Shown here: positions 6,572 through 14,768 of the stretch, piece by piece
Layout: every line of letters begins with the position of its first letter
Position numbering within the stretch: the first letter of the stretch is position 1
From: a virus
Length of the DNA stretch: 58,079 bases
Strand: one strand, 5' to 3'
IMG/VR virus record: IMGVR_UViG_3300048823_000073
Location: 1-58,079 of that record
Made by a program: the position numbers and the translations under genes
Notes under the pieces: generated by a model
The model's input: the letters and a program-made list of their open reading frames with translations, nothing else
Told to the model about the DNA's origin: nothing
The model's database searches: none

Positions 6572-6601
6572 GTAGAGGGGGGCCTTGTGGCGCTCCTCTA
6601 C
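6572..6601 (+). terminator. Hairpin, possible terminator or attenuator
   Basis: GTAGAGG (6572-6578) pairs with CCTCTAC (6595-6601) around a GC-rich core. No strong T-run follows. It separates the micro-ORF from the nucleotide-hydrolase gene. Confidence 0.4.
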
Positions 6602-6630
6602 TAATCTGGTGATTACCTTGGAGAGTAACT

Positions 6631-7029
6631 ATGCTTGAAGGAATAAAGTTCGATGAAGGCAAGCCGCCGCTTCATCTTCTTCCGCCGGATGCGCTGTACG
6701 CCATCACTGAAATCTTAGACCACGGCCAGGAGATATACGGTGCCCGCAATTGGGAGAAGGGCATGGCGTGGAGCCGGGTCTATCGTGCGGCGATAGGGCA
6801 TATGTTCCAGTGGTTCATGTTCGCCGGGCCGGACAAGGACACCGGCAAGTCGCACCTATGGCATGCTGGGGCATGCATATTGTTTCTGATTACTTACGAA
6901 CTACGCGGCATCGGGACCGATGATCGCCCAACTTTATACAGGAGGACTAAAGTTGAACAAGCACCTATCACAAAAACCGAGCCCACGCTCGAAGAGTCAG
7001 CAGCCGAAATATTGGCGGTTACTTCGTGA
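6631..7029 (+). CDS. dATP/dGTP diphosphohydrolase-like protein (DUF5664, MazG-like fold)
   Basis: A 132-aa protein. Residues 5-95 match the pattern of the phage dATP/dGTP diphosphohydrolase N-terminal family (DUF5664): G-K-P-P-L-H-L-L-P near the start, Y-G-A-R-N-W, then H-M-F-Q-W and H-L-W-H-A. The all-helical fold binds metal through Glu/His/Asp residues and is thought to trim dNTP pools. The RBS GGAGAG lies in a palindrome copy. Its last 77 bases overlap the next gene in another frame. No PurZ partner is seen, so a Z-genome is not supported. Confidence 0.65.
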   Translation: MLEGIKFDEGKPPLHLLPPDALYAITEILDHGQEIYGARNWEKGMAWSRVYRAAIGHMFQWFMFAGPDKDTGKSHLWHAGACILFLITYELRGIGTDDRPTLYRRTKVEQAPITKTEPTLEESAAEILAVTS

Positions 7030-7207
7030 GGTAACGTTTGACCAACTCCCCAAGCCAATCGTCGCGGCGCTTGACCTTGAGCAAAATCTGGTGCTCGTTC
7101 GCGCGGATTGGTGGGAGCAGCAACACCCATGGGTTAAACGCATGGTGTGGGCAATGAGCGTGCCCGTCTTCTACGAAGATGATTTCGTGGAAGCGATTTG
7201 TCTCTAA
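6953..7207 (+). CDS. Hypothetical protein with TTG start inside previous gene
   Basis: An 84-aa protein. A perfect AGGAGG (6940-6945) lies eight bases before TTG 6953, deep inside the upstream gene, arguing for a real overlapping start. A palindrome copy at 7018-7035 is read through as L-R-E-V-T. The C-terminal region is acidic and aromatic. No family recognised. Confidence 0.6.
   Translation: MNKHLSQKPSPRSKSQQPKYWRLLREVTFDQLPKPIVAALDLEQNLVLVRADWWEQQHPWVKRMVWAMSVPVFYEDDFVEAICL
7018..7035. repeat. Dispersed palindrome copy inside overlapping genes (7018)
   Basis: GTTACTTCGTGAGGTAAC. It supplies the C-terminus of the diphosphohydrolase-like gene while being in-frame coding for the overlapping gene. 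Confidence 0.8.
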
Positions 7208-7224
7208 CCTAGAAAGGTACGAAC

Positions 7225-8328
7225 ATGAAGTTGAAGGACATCGAACAGAAACTTACGACATGGTATGCCATGAGTGCGGAGCCGAACGGTCCGGCGGTCT
7301 ATCTCGTTGGCCCGCCCGGTCGCGGCAAGACGACAGTGCTGGAGACGCTGCCCAAGCGCCTTGAAGCGGCGAACCCCGGCAAGAACTTCGGGCTCGTTGT
7401 GCTCAATGGGGCCTGTGTAAGCCTCACAACCGTCTCCGGCTATCTGTGGCCGACTGAGGTAGAGGGCGTCGCCTATTCACGCTTCACAAAGCCGGACTGG
7501 TATATTACCAGGGAAGGTAAGTCGCTCGACGAGTACGATGGCGGGGTCATCCTCGTGGATGAAGCCGACAAAGTTGCGCCGGACGAGAAAAAGATTTTGG
7601 GTGAAGCGGCGCTGTCCAAGCGGCTCGCGTCGCATTGGTTGCCGCCGGGTTGGGTGGTGTGGTTCGCGGGCAACTCGGCCAAGGACCGTTCCGGCTCGAC
7701 CAAAGAGTTTGATCACCTGATCAATCGGCGGATGGAGATCAGCGTCTCGGACGATCTGGAGAGCCTGACGAACTGGATGGAAAAGCAAGGGTGCCTGGCG
7801 GAGTCGATTACCTTCGCAAGTGAGAACCCCAATATCGTGTTCCCGGACAAACCGCAGGAAGTCCAAGGACCGTTTTGCACGCCAAGATCGCTTGCGTCGA
7901 TGGATCGTTATCTCCGGTTCATTATGCAGGATAAGCAGCTCAAGGACGTGCCGACCGGCCCCGACGTGCTGGAAGAATGTTCCGGCATCGTGGGGGAAGG
8001 AGCCGTCACTCAGTTCATGACGGTGGTGCGGTTGGGGCAGGAGTTGCCTGCCTATGAGAAGATCGTAGCGGAAGCTGGCACTATCCCTGTGCCTAAGCGT
8101 CCCGATGCGCAAATGCTGGCTGTCTACAAGCTCGCAGCGCGCGTCTCGGAGAAGGATATTGCGCCGGCGCTGACCTACATCAAGCGCCTGCCCAAAGAGT
8201 TCTCTGTGACGTTCCTGCGGACCGTGACGGCGCGCGTCCCTAAGATCATCAGCACTCCGCCAGTCGTGCAATGGTGCAAAGAGAACTCGGCGCTGGTCGT
8301 TATGCTGGCGAAACTCAAAGCGCAGTAG
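7225..8328 (+). CDS. MoxR-type AAA+ ATPase
   Basis: A 367-aa protein. Walker A G-P-P-G-R-G-K-T-T at residues about 30-38 and Walker B I-L-V-D-E-A-D at about 108-114 identify an AAA+ ATPase of the MoxR/AAA_5 type. It lies two small genes before a metallopeptidase/VWA protein, the usual genetic partner of MoxR ATPases. The pair probably remodels a protein or nucleoprotein target with ATP energy; the target is unknown. A palindrome copy is read through inside the gene near 7503. Confidence 0.85.
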   Translation: MKLKDIEQKLTTWYAMSAEPNGPAVYLVGPPGRGKTTVLETLPKRLEAANPGKNFGLVVLNGACVSLTTVSGYLWPTEVEGVAYSRFTKPDWYITREGKSLDEYDGGVILVDEADKVAPDEKKILGEAALSKRLASHWLPPGWVVWFAGNSAKDRSGSTKEFDHLINRRMEISVSDDLESLTNWMEKQGCLAESITFASENPNIVFPDKPQEVQGPFCTPRSLASMDRYLRFIMQDKQLKDVPTGPDVLEECSGIVGEGAVTQFMTVVRLGQELPAYEKIVAEAGTIPVPKRPDAQMLAVYKLAARVSEKDIAPALTYIKRLPKEFSVTFLRTVTARVPKIISTPPVVQWCKENSALVVMLAKLKAQ

Positions 8329-8345
8329 TTACTTGCAGAGGTAAC
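8328..8345. repeat. Dispersed palindrome copy used as RBS (8328)
   Basis: GTTACTTGCAGAGGTAAC fills the gap after the AAA+ gene. Its right arm GAGGTAAC sits four bases before ATG 8349. Confidence 0.85.
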
Positions 8346-8348
8346 ATC

Positions 8349-8678
8349 ATGGCGATCATTCCAGCAGATCAGTTCCAGAGGATCGTGAGGGACGTGGAGC
8401 GGGCGCGGGGTGATCGCCTATTCGTCCATAAAATCTTTGGAGAGGAGATTATCGTGCGAACAACATATACAGTCTCACTCAAGATCGACATCGACCCCGA
8501 AGACAAAGCCACGCATGAAGCGGCGGTCGCGGCGATCAAGATAGCGGCGCAAGTCGTCTTCGCGCAAGTGTCGCTCTTGCAGCTCAGGCGCGCTCCACAA
8601 ATCGCATTGACGACGGATAACTCTTTCATGGGCACGCAGGCTATTGAGGCGTTTGATCCAGATGCACCAACAGCCTGA
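8349..8678 (+). CDS. Hypothetical protein between ATPase and VWA genes
   Basis: A 109-aa protein with mixed alpha/beta character and a beta-rich middle (TTYTVSLKIDID). Start ATG 8349 follows the palindrome arm GAGGTAACATC. Its position in the MoxR-VWA cassette suggests an accessory role, but no family is recognised. Confidence 0.65.
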   Translation: MAIIPADQFQRIVRDVERARGDRLFVHKIFGEEIIVRTTYTVSLKIDIDPEDKATHEAAVAAIKIAAQVVFAQVSLLQLRRAPQIALTTDNSFMGTQAIEAFDPDAPTA

Positions 8679-8967
8679 GACTCTTCGATCTCGCCTTCGT
8701 AAGAGCCCGATGCAGCGATATGCGTTGTTTGCTATCGCGACGGGCATCACCGAGTTCATGGGGGTTGAAGTAAGGCGAAGGTGGTACCCCAAAGTGTACG
8801 CGGATGGGAGGGACATATCCCATCTGGTCAATGTCCTGCGGCGCAAGGGCCTGGTGCGATACAAAGACATCCTCACAGAGTCGCCCCGACTAGAGCTGAC
8901 CAACGCGGGCAAGAAGGAATTATTTGGCGAGGACTTACCATCCACGGTAACAACAAAGGACACTTGA
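8662..8967 (+). CDS. Winged-helix-like hypothetical protein
   Basis: A 101-aa basic protein. The segment D-I-S-H-L-V-N-V-L-R-R-K-G-L-V followed by L-E-L-T-N-A-G-K looks like a recognition helix plus wing of a winged-helix fold. It overlaps the previous gene by 17 nt. ATG 8662 is the first plausible start; ATG 8710 is an alternative. The C-terminus is encoded by a palindrome copy (LPSTVTT). Confidence 0.55.
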   Translation: MHQQPETLRSRLRKSPMQRYALFAIATGITEFMGVEVRRRWYPKVYADGRDISHLVNVLRRKGLVRYKDILTESPRLELTNAGKKELFGEDLPSTVTTKDT

Positions 8968-8969
8968 AC

Positions 8970-10286
8970 ATGGAAGCACCCGACATTAAAGCGTTTGACG
9001 AAATCAAATCCGAGCGCCTGACGCCCAACCGTGTCAAGCCGAACTCGGCCCAGCAGAATGCTTGGGATGAAACGCGCACGGCGTTGCTGTGGCACGCTCC
9101 ATCTTTTTCGCATATTCTTTATCAGATGATGTCAACCCCGGACGGTAGCACCGTCTACTGGACTGACTCCGTGCCCATCGCCGCGACCGACGACAAGCAG
9201 ATTTTCCTCAACCCGGAAACGTACTGCAAGTATTCGATGGAGGAACGGGTGTTCGGTGCCGCGCATGAGATCATGCATGCGATACTCAATCACTGCGGCC
9301 AGATGCACATGCACCAGAAGCGGGGGAAGATCACCTATCAGGATGGCACTTCAATCCCGTTCGACAACGACACATATCAGATCGCGATGGATATGGTCAT
9401 CAACGACGTGCTCGTTAAAAGCGACATCGGAAAAATCAACAAGGACTGGTATCACGATCCCTCGCTGGTGAGTGGCGACGACGCGGTGGCCGATGCCTAT
9501 CGCACGCTCTACAAGGATCAAGATAAGAAGGGCGGCAAAGGCGGCAGTACCTTCAAAGGTAAGAGCTTCGATCAGCATCTCGCCCCAGGTACGGGCACGG
9601 GAGAGAACCCTACCCAAGCCCAGCAGGATCGCAACCAAGCCGAATGGAAGATCGCCATCAATGCAGCGGCCAGCGCGGCGCGTGTGCGGGGGAAGATGCC
9701 GGGGGCACTCGATCGGTTCTTCAAGAGGCTGCTTGAACCTACCGTGTCTTGGCAGGAGCATATTCGTTCGCTCTTTGCACGTAAGGTCGGTAACTCGGCT
9801 TTCAGTTGGGCCACGCTCGATCCGCAGCTCGCCGTCAGAGGTATCGGGGCGCCGGGCAGGATGGGCTATGGGGCGAACAAGATCGTCGTCGCAGTGGATA
9901 CGTCGGGCAGTATCTCCCAGCAAATGATGGACCACTTTATGACCGAAGTGGGGTCAATCATCGACGACGTTCATCCCCGGCAGCTTTACTTGATGCAGTG
10001 CGACGCCCGCGTGCAGGAAGTCAGGGAGTGTTCGGACAGTGGAGACTTGAAGGGGGCCAAACTCAAGGGGGGAGGGGGCACGGATTTCCGCCCGGTGTTC
10101 GAGAAGATCGAGGAAGAGATCGGTGAGCCGGATTGTCTGGTTTATCTCACGGATGGGTTCGGGTGTTGGCCGGACAAGAAGCCGTCTTACCCTGTGATCT
10201 GGGGCGACATTACACCGGCGCAACATCGCGTCAGATATCCATTTGGGGACGTTGTAGCTGTCAATATGCCCCAATCAGTTAGCTAG
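8970..10286 (+). CDS. DUF2201-type VWA-like metallopeptidase
   Basis: A 438-aa protein. H-E-I-M-H at residues about 100-104 is an HExxH zinc motif typical of the DUF2201 N-terminal metallopeptidase-like domain. V-D-T-S-G-S at about 311-316 is the DxSxS MIDAS of the C-terminal VWA-like domain. Together with the MoxR ATPase at 7225 it forms the ATPase-VWA pair known in many bacteria and phages, whose substrate is unclear. RBS AAAGGA lies nine bases before ATG 8970. A palindrome copy is read as T-F-K-G-K near 9549. Confidence 0.85.
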   Translation: MEAPDIKAFDEIKSERLTPNRVKPNSAQQNAWDETRTALLWHAPSFSHILYQMMSTPDGSTVYWTDSVPIAATDDKQIFLNPETYCKYSMEERVFGAAHEIMHAILNHCGQMHMHQKRGKITYQDGTSIPFDNDTYQIAMDMVINDVLVKSDIGKINKDWYHDPSLVSGDDAVADAYRTLYKDQDKKGGKGGSTFKGKSFDQHLAPGTGTGENPTQAQQDRNQAEWKIAINAAASAARVRGKMPGALDRFFKRLLEPTVSWQEHIRSLFARKVGNSAFSWATLDPQLAVRGIGAPGRMGYGANKIVVAVDTSGSISQQMMDHFMTEVGSIIDDVHPRQLYLMQCDARVQEVRECSDSGDLKGAKLKGGGGTDFRPVFEKIEEEIGEPDCLVYLTDGFGCWPDKKPSYPVIWGDITPAQHRVRYPFGDVVAVNMPQSVS

Positions 10287-10462
10287 GAGGATGTACCTCC
10301 CCGCAGCGGGATCGTGGGCACCGGCGAGCGAAAACCATGTTCGGGTGTGGCGCTACAAGGTATTGTTCTGGGCCTCCTAGCTATGAGTACTCGTCCAGTG
10401 AAACGATACAAACCCACGAATTACCTTTCAAAGTAACCCAATTAATCAAGGGAGCGACGAGC

Positions 10463-11221
10463 ATGCTATTTTGTGACACAGCTATGGCAGCGGTTGGCCT
10501 GGCGCTGTCCAATGCCCGCGAAGACTTATATTCTAACATGGACTGCGGGATCAGCTCAGATGATCTTTGCGACCTGTTCGTGGAGCCGGAGCATCGGCAT
10601 ATCCTACGGCGCGCGTATGAATTAGCTGGTGCTAGTCCGATCACCGTAGGTGCGGTTCGTTATGGTGTACATCTTCGGTTGAGAGTATCCACGTTTGTCA
10701 TACCTACGTATATGAAGCAGCGACTTACGGTGTATTCCGAGGATCAAGAACTAATAGACAGATTCGAGCATGTCGTCAGTACGCTCGCGGGCCAATACCA
10801 ATCGTCTTTGAGAATCCTCGCGTGCATCCATTGGCTGAATAAGTATTTGACGGATGTGCGCCAATTCAATATACTAATGCCAGGGCTCAAATCTATAATC
10901 CGTGCAGATGACGATAACATATTCCGCAGTAGTCTATTTCAGCACCGACCGGACTTCCAAAGGACCAAAAATCTCCAACGGGCGCTCCATGGCGACAAGC
11001 CCGTGCGCAGCGTCCCGAGTTTACCTCCAGAGGTAAGAGCCGCATGCCAGGAAGCCGGAACATTCTTTATGCAAATGTCTATCCTGGGGGATCGTTATCG
11101 CAGCCCCCCGCCCGTAGTATCGCTCTCCCCACAGATCAAACTTAGCGTAGACTTCATGTGGCAGACCTACACGACTAACGACACGAACTTCTCCAGCCTG
11201 ATGGTGCTGTATTCAAAATGA
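10463..11221 (+). CDS. Hypothetical protein before DNA polymerase
   Basis: A 252-aa protein with no recognised domain; mostly helical. ATG 10463 has GGGAGC upstream. The frame continues 42 codons further left with no ribosome site. A palindrome copy inside (11019) is read as L-P-P-E-V. It overlaps the polymerase start by ATGA, so it may be a replication accessory factor (context only). Confidence 0.6.
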   Translation: MLFCDTAMAAVGLALSNAREDLYSNMDCGISSDDLCDLFVEPEHRHILRRAYELAGASPITVGAVRYGVHLRLRVSTFVIPTYMKQRLTVYSEDQELIDRFEHVVSTLAGQYQSSLRILACIHWLNKYLTDVRQFNILMPGLKSIIRADDDNIFRSSLFQHRPDFQRTKNLQRALHGDKPVRSVPSLPPEVRAACQEAGTFFMQMSILGDRYRSPPPVVSLSPQIKLSVDFMWQTYTTNDTNFSSLMVLYSK

Positions 11222-13086
11222 TGAAAACTATATTTGCCGATGCCGAAACCTATTACGCTAAAGACTATACACTCCGGCAGATGACGCCGATCGAGTATAT
11301 CCTTGACCCGCGTTGGGAAACAATCGGCTGGGCAGTGGCAGAAGAACGCCACGGCAAATCGTTCTGGCTGGAGGGCGACGAGTTCAAGAGTTACCTTCAA
11401 AGGTTACCCGTCGAAGAGTGTCGCGTCGTTTCGCACAATGCCCTCTTTGACATGACGATATTGGCGTTCCGCTACGGGCTGCATCCCAAGCTTTGCGTGG
11501 ACACGATGTCGATGGCACGCGCGCTGCTGACACACAAGCTGCCCCAGGGCCGCGTGAACCTTGCCAACGTTGCCAAGTATCTCGGCAAGGGTGAGAAGGG
11601 CACGGCGATCCATAACGTGCAGGGTTACCATCTGGAGGAAATGAAAGCCGCCGGGCTTTACGACAGCTTCGTAAAGTATGGGCTCAACGATGTGGATATG
11701 ACCCGTGAAATCTATTACGAGCTGGCGCCACAGTTCCCGGCACAGGAGTTTTTAATTAATCATATGATCATTGAAATGACGACCCGCCCGCAGTTCGCAG
11801 TGGACACGGAGTCGCTCATGGGACATCTGGCGCAACTCATAATCTCGAAAGAGAGTCTCTTAGATCGTGTCGGCGTCAGCAGAGACGAGCTGATGTCTAA
11901 CGACAAGTTTGCTCTTGCGCTTCAACGTCTGGGCGTTGATCCGCCGAAGAAGACGAGCGTTGCAACGGGCAAGCTGACTTGGGCGTTCGCCAGAACTGAC
12001 GAAGCCATGATAGGTCTGTCCGAGCACGACAATCCCGAGGTGCAATCGCTAGTCGCCGCACGGTTTGGCTACAAGAGCACTCTGGAGGAAACCCGCACCC
12101 AACGGTTTATCAAGATCGCGGAGGTTACCTGGGACGGTAACAATTCGTGGATGCCGATCCCCCTACGATATTCCGGTGCCCACACGCATCGTCTCAGTGG
12201 TGATTGGAAACTCAATCTCCAGAACTTGCCCTCTCGCAAGAGCACGCTTCTGCGGGAGAGCTTGATCGCGCCGGAAGGGCACGATGTCCTAACGTGTGAT
12301 GCCGCACAGATCGAGGCCAGGTTGACGGCGTGGATATGCAAACAGACGAACCTTCTCGAACAGTTTGAGAACGGAGAGGATGTCTACTCCCTCTTTGCGA
12401 GTGACGTTTATGGAGTAGAGGTCACCAGGGCCGACAAGCCAAAACGTCTTGGGGGTAAGATTTGTATTCTCGGACTCGGGTTCGGCATGGGATCCCCGAA
12501 ATTCCAAGATACTTGGCGCGTGCAATCGGCAGACGCGGGCATGCCCATGACGCTTGAGGACGAGGAAGCGCGGCGGATTGTTAACCTTTATCGTTCAAAA
12601 TTTGTCAGAATTAAAAACACATGGTATTGGCTCAACGATAAAATTTCCGGTATCGCAAGCGGAGCGGCAGAGGGCGAGACGTTTGGACCGTGTACTTTTG
12701 TCAAGGGCGGCATACTCTTACCGTCGGGCTTAGAATTATTTTATGAAGATTTAAAATATATAGATGGCGAGTGGGAGTTTACTTTCGGAGGTAAACGTAA
12801 GCGCCTCTACGGGGGCAAGATGCTTGAGAATATTATCCAGGCTCTCGATCGCATATGCGTCATGGATGCCGCGATTAGATTTAGGCAGTGGTGCAAAGCG
12901 GAGAGGATACACTTACCGCTCGCGCACCAAGTCCATGACGAACTAATATATATTCCACAAAAAGAGATCACCGCTTTCGTTAGACCAGTGCTCGAAGCCG
13001 AAATGGCGACGAGACCCTGGTGGGGGCCAGATTTGCCGCTCGCTGCTGAGACTGGTGTAGGTCCGAACTACGGTAAAGCCAAATAA
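11218..13086 (+). CDS. polA: Family A DNA polymerase with 3'-5' exonuclease (Leu762-type)
   Basis: A 622-aa replicative polymerase. The exonuclease domain keeps D7 and E9 (FADAETYY), SHNALFD around 72-78 and Y-x-x-x-D (YGLNDVD) around 154-160. Polymerase motif A is C-D-A-A-Q-I-E-A-R (about 360-368). The O helix runs R410-L-G-G-K414-I-C-I-L418-G-L-G-F422-G. Motif C is V-H-D-E (about 572-575). Aligning R410, K414 and F422 with E. coli R754, K758 and Y766 places Leu418 at position 762. No 5' nuclease domain is present. It overlaps the upstream gene by ATGA. Three palindrome copies lie inside. Confidence 0.95.
   Translation: MMKTIFADAETYYAKDYTLRQMTPIEYILDPRWETIGWAVAEERHGKSFWLEGDEFKSYLQRLPVEECRVVSHNALFDMTILAFRYGLHPKLCVDTMSMARALLTHKLPQGRVNLANVAKYLGKGEKGTAIHNVQGYHLEEMKAAGLYDSFVKYGLNDVDMTREIYYELAPQFPAQEFLINHMIIEMTTRPQFAVDTESLMGHLAQLIISKESLLDRVGVSRDELMSNDKFALALQRLGVDPPKKTSVATGKLTWAFARTDEAMIGLSEHDNPEVQSLVAARFGYKSTLEETRTQRFIKIAEVTWDGNNSWMPIPLRYSGAHTHRLSGDWKLNLQNLPSRKSTLLRESLIAPEGHDVLTCDAAQIEARLTAWICKQTNLLEQFENGEDVYSLFASDVYGVEVTRADKPKRLGGKICILGLGFGMGSPKFQDTWRVQSADAGMPMTLEDEEARRIVNLYRSKFVRIKNTWYWLNDKISGIASGAAEGETFGPCTFVKGGILLPSGLELFYEDLKYIDGEWEFTFGGKRKRLYGGKMLENIIQALDRICVMDAAIRFRQWCKAERIHLPLAHQVHDELIYIPQKEITAFVRPVLEAEMATRPWWGPDLPLAAETGVGPNYGKAK
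12124..12141. repeat. Dispersed palindrome copy inside polA (12124)
   Basis: GTTACCTGGGACGGTAAC, read in frame as V-T-W-D-G-N, within the polymerase gene and far from any start codon. Confidence 0.85.
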
Positions 13087-13112
13087 ATATTTGAGTATGG
13101 CAATAATAAGGC

Positions 13113-13141
13113 TTGCATTGTGGTTATAAATCAGATATATT
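13113..13141 (+). promoter_or_regulatory. Sigma70-like promoter
   Basis: TTGCAT (13113-13118), a 17-nt spacer and TATATT (13136-13141) lie in the AT-rich gap after the polymerase. They precede the winged-helix gene at 13172 and so probably drive the nuclease/helicase operon. Confidence 0.6.
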
Positions 13142-13171
13142 CTCGTTATAATTTGGTATCATTAGAGAAAA

Positions 13172-13525
13172 ATGAGCGAGATGCTGCAAACCGCAAGATT
13201 GGGCGCCCCTTCTCCTGCCCCTATAGTCGCTAGTGACATGACTGTTCTATGTAGCATGTTCGAGCTGTCTGACTTGCAGGGGCGCATTCTATGCACGCTG
13301 CTTGATATGCCCGTCATAGGTACTGCGGACTTGAGCGAGCAGATGGGCACGAGCGATAACGTTATCCGCGCGTCTGTCCAGAAACTCCGGCTTCGGTTGA
13401 TCCCCTTCAAGTTGTCAGTACGATCACGTTACCGTCTAGGGTATTCAGTCCCGCTAGAAGATCACACAGCCATCTTGGCGATGATTAAAGAGTACCGAAT
13501 TAAGAAGACGAGGCGCCCAAGATGA
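13172..13525 (+). CDS. Winged-helix DNA-binding protein (response-regulator effector-like)
   Basis: A 117-aa protein. Residues about 33-95 resemble the OmpR/PhoB-type winged helix: L-S-D-L-Q-G-R-I-L, then a turn, a recognition helix (N-V-I-R-A-S-V-Q-K-L-R) and a wing ending Y-R-L-G-Y-S-V. No receiver domain is present. It directly follows a promoter and heads an operon, fitting a phage transcription factor. It overlaps the next gene by ATGA. Confidence 0.65.
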   Translation: MSEMLQTARLGAPSPAPIVASDMTVLCSMFELSDLQGRILCTLLDMPVIGTADLSEQMGTSDNVIRASVQKLRLRLIPFKLSVRSRYRLGYSVPLEDHTAILAMIKEYRIKKTRRPR

Positions 13526-14016
13526 ATTGGGGAGATTGGGTTATGGGGGGAAAGAGCGTGAACAAACAAGACTGGGTGGTGGGAAGCCCTAAACCCTCTT
13601 TAGAAGCTCAGGCACAGCTCGCGCACGCAATGCAACACGCCCAGGTGCAGCATGCGCAGGCGAATGGGATGGCGGCGAATGGGATGGCGGCGAATGGGAT
13701 GGCGGCGAATGGGATGGCGGCGAATGGGATGGCGGCGCATGCGATGGGGCAGGCGCAAAACATGGATATGCAGCAGTGGCCGAAGACACTATCCCCAACA
13801 GAAATGTTGAAGGCGCGCTTGACGCATGGGCGGTTGGACGGCGGGGTGGCGGGGTTTGAGTTCCTCCATGCGCATCCAATCGGAAAGACTGAGGGGATAG
13901 TTTCTAACAAGGTTATTGTTCTCGTGGTTACCTCGGGCGGTAACGGCGTGACACTGGAAGATGATGCAGAGCTGTTCCCCAGCGATACTCTGATCACGCA
14001 ATTAAGGATGCTTTGA
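13522..14016 (+). CDS. Hypothetical protein with NGMAA tandem repeats
   Basis: A 164-aa protein. Residues about 47-72 are five identical copies of a 5-residue unit (N-G-M-A-A), followed by a degenerate sixth. The C-terminal 60 residues form a more ordered domain ending D-T-L-I-T-Q-L-R-M-L. A palindrome copy at 13927 is read as V-T-S-G-G-N. Translation is coupled on both sides (ATGA and TGATG). Function unknown. Confidence 0.7.
   Translation: MNWGDWVMGGKSVNKQDWVVGSPKPSLEAQAQLAHAMQHAQVQHAQANGMAANGMAANGMAANGMAANGMAAHAMGQAQNMDMQQWPKTLSPTEMLKARLTHGRLDGGVAGFEFLHAHPIGKTEGIVSNKVIVLVVTSGGNGVTLEDDAELFPSDTLITQLRML
13660..13734 (+). repeat. Five exact 15-bp tandem repeats
   Basis: The unit GCGAATGGGATGGCG is repeated five times without change inside the gene at 13522. 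The perfect identity indicates recent slippage expansion and a likely length-variable site. Confidence 0.95.
13927..13944. repeat. Dispersed palindrome copy in coding sequence (13927)
   Basis: GTTACCTCGGGCGGTAAC, read in frame as V-T-S-G-G-N. Confidence 0.85.
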
Positions 14017-14768
14017 TGGTAGTCGTAGTCAAGTCCCGCTTCTCCGGGGCGCCGAGGAAGAGATTTTCGTGGAGCTATAGCAAGCTCAAGAATTTCGAGA
14101 CATGCCCGAAGCGGCATTTTCATGCCGACATCAAGAAGGATTTCATCGACGAGATCGGGGACAATCTGATCGAGGGCAACCTCGCCCACGACGCCCTGGC
14201 GAAGTCCATCAAAGAGGGGGGTGCCCCATTGCCCGAGCGGTTTGCCCCTTATCAAAAATGGGTGGAGCGCATTGTTACCAACCAAGGTAAACCAAACTAC
14301 AGCGTTAGCATTTTGGTCGAGCAGAAACTTGCGATCGCGAAAGATTTTAGCCCGTGCGAGTTCTTCGATGGCGCCGCGTGGTTCCGGGGCGTTGTGGACG
14401 TGGCGAAGATCACGTCGATCTTGGATATTTCCAGGGGCGAATACCGCGCGGTTGCTCTGCTTGGAGATTGGAAGACGGGCAAGATACTCGAAGATAGTGT
14501 GCAGCTCGCACTCTTCGCGCAGCTCGCCTTTTCGCATCACTCACATATTGAGAAAATTCGCACGGAGTTCATCTGGCTCAAGTCGGATTGCACGACGCGC
14601 GAAGACTTCACGCGGGCAGATATGCCGGAGCTATGGGCCGCGCTCACACCGCGTATCAAAGCACTAGAGGACGCCCATAACGCGCAGGAGTATCCGGCTA
14701 CTCCCAACGGGCTTTGCAAGCACTACTGCCCGGTAAAAATATGCGCTCATTACGGTGGAGGGCGTTGA
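14016..14768 (+). CDS. PD-(D/E)XK exonuclease, RecB/Cas4-like
   Basis: A 250-aa protein. S-Y-S-K-L-K-N-F-E-T-C-P-K-R near residue 20, G-N-L-A-H around 54, G-V-V-D-V around 129 and G-D-W-K-T-G-K around 151 follow the PDDEXK_1 (RecB/Cas4) order with D and D-x-K catalytic residues. One cysteine near 30 plus C-K-H-Y-C-P-V-K-I-C near the end resembles the Fe-S cluster arrangement of Cas4/AddB nucleases. It probably processes DNA ends in replication or recombination. ATG 14016 overlaps the preceding stop. Confidence 0.85.
   Translation: MVVVVKSRFSGAPRKRFSWSYSKLKNFETCPKRHFHADIKKDFIDEIGDNLIEGNLAHDALAKSIKEGGAPLPERFAPYQKWVERIVTNQGKPNYSVSILVEQKLAIAKDFSPCEFFDGAAWFRGVVDVAKITSILDISRGEYRAVALLGDWKTGKILEDSVQLALFAQLAFSHHSHIEKIRTEFIWLKSDCTTREDFTRADMPELWAALTPRIKALEDAHNAQEYPATPNGLCKHYCPVKICAHYGGGR

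Noticed and set aside
6631-7029. Z-genome (2-aminoadenine) phage
   Set aside because: A diphosphohydrolase-like gene alone is not enough; no PurZ or DatZ homologue was recognised.
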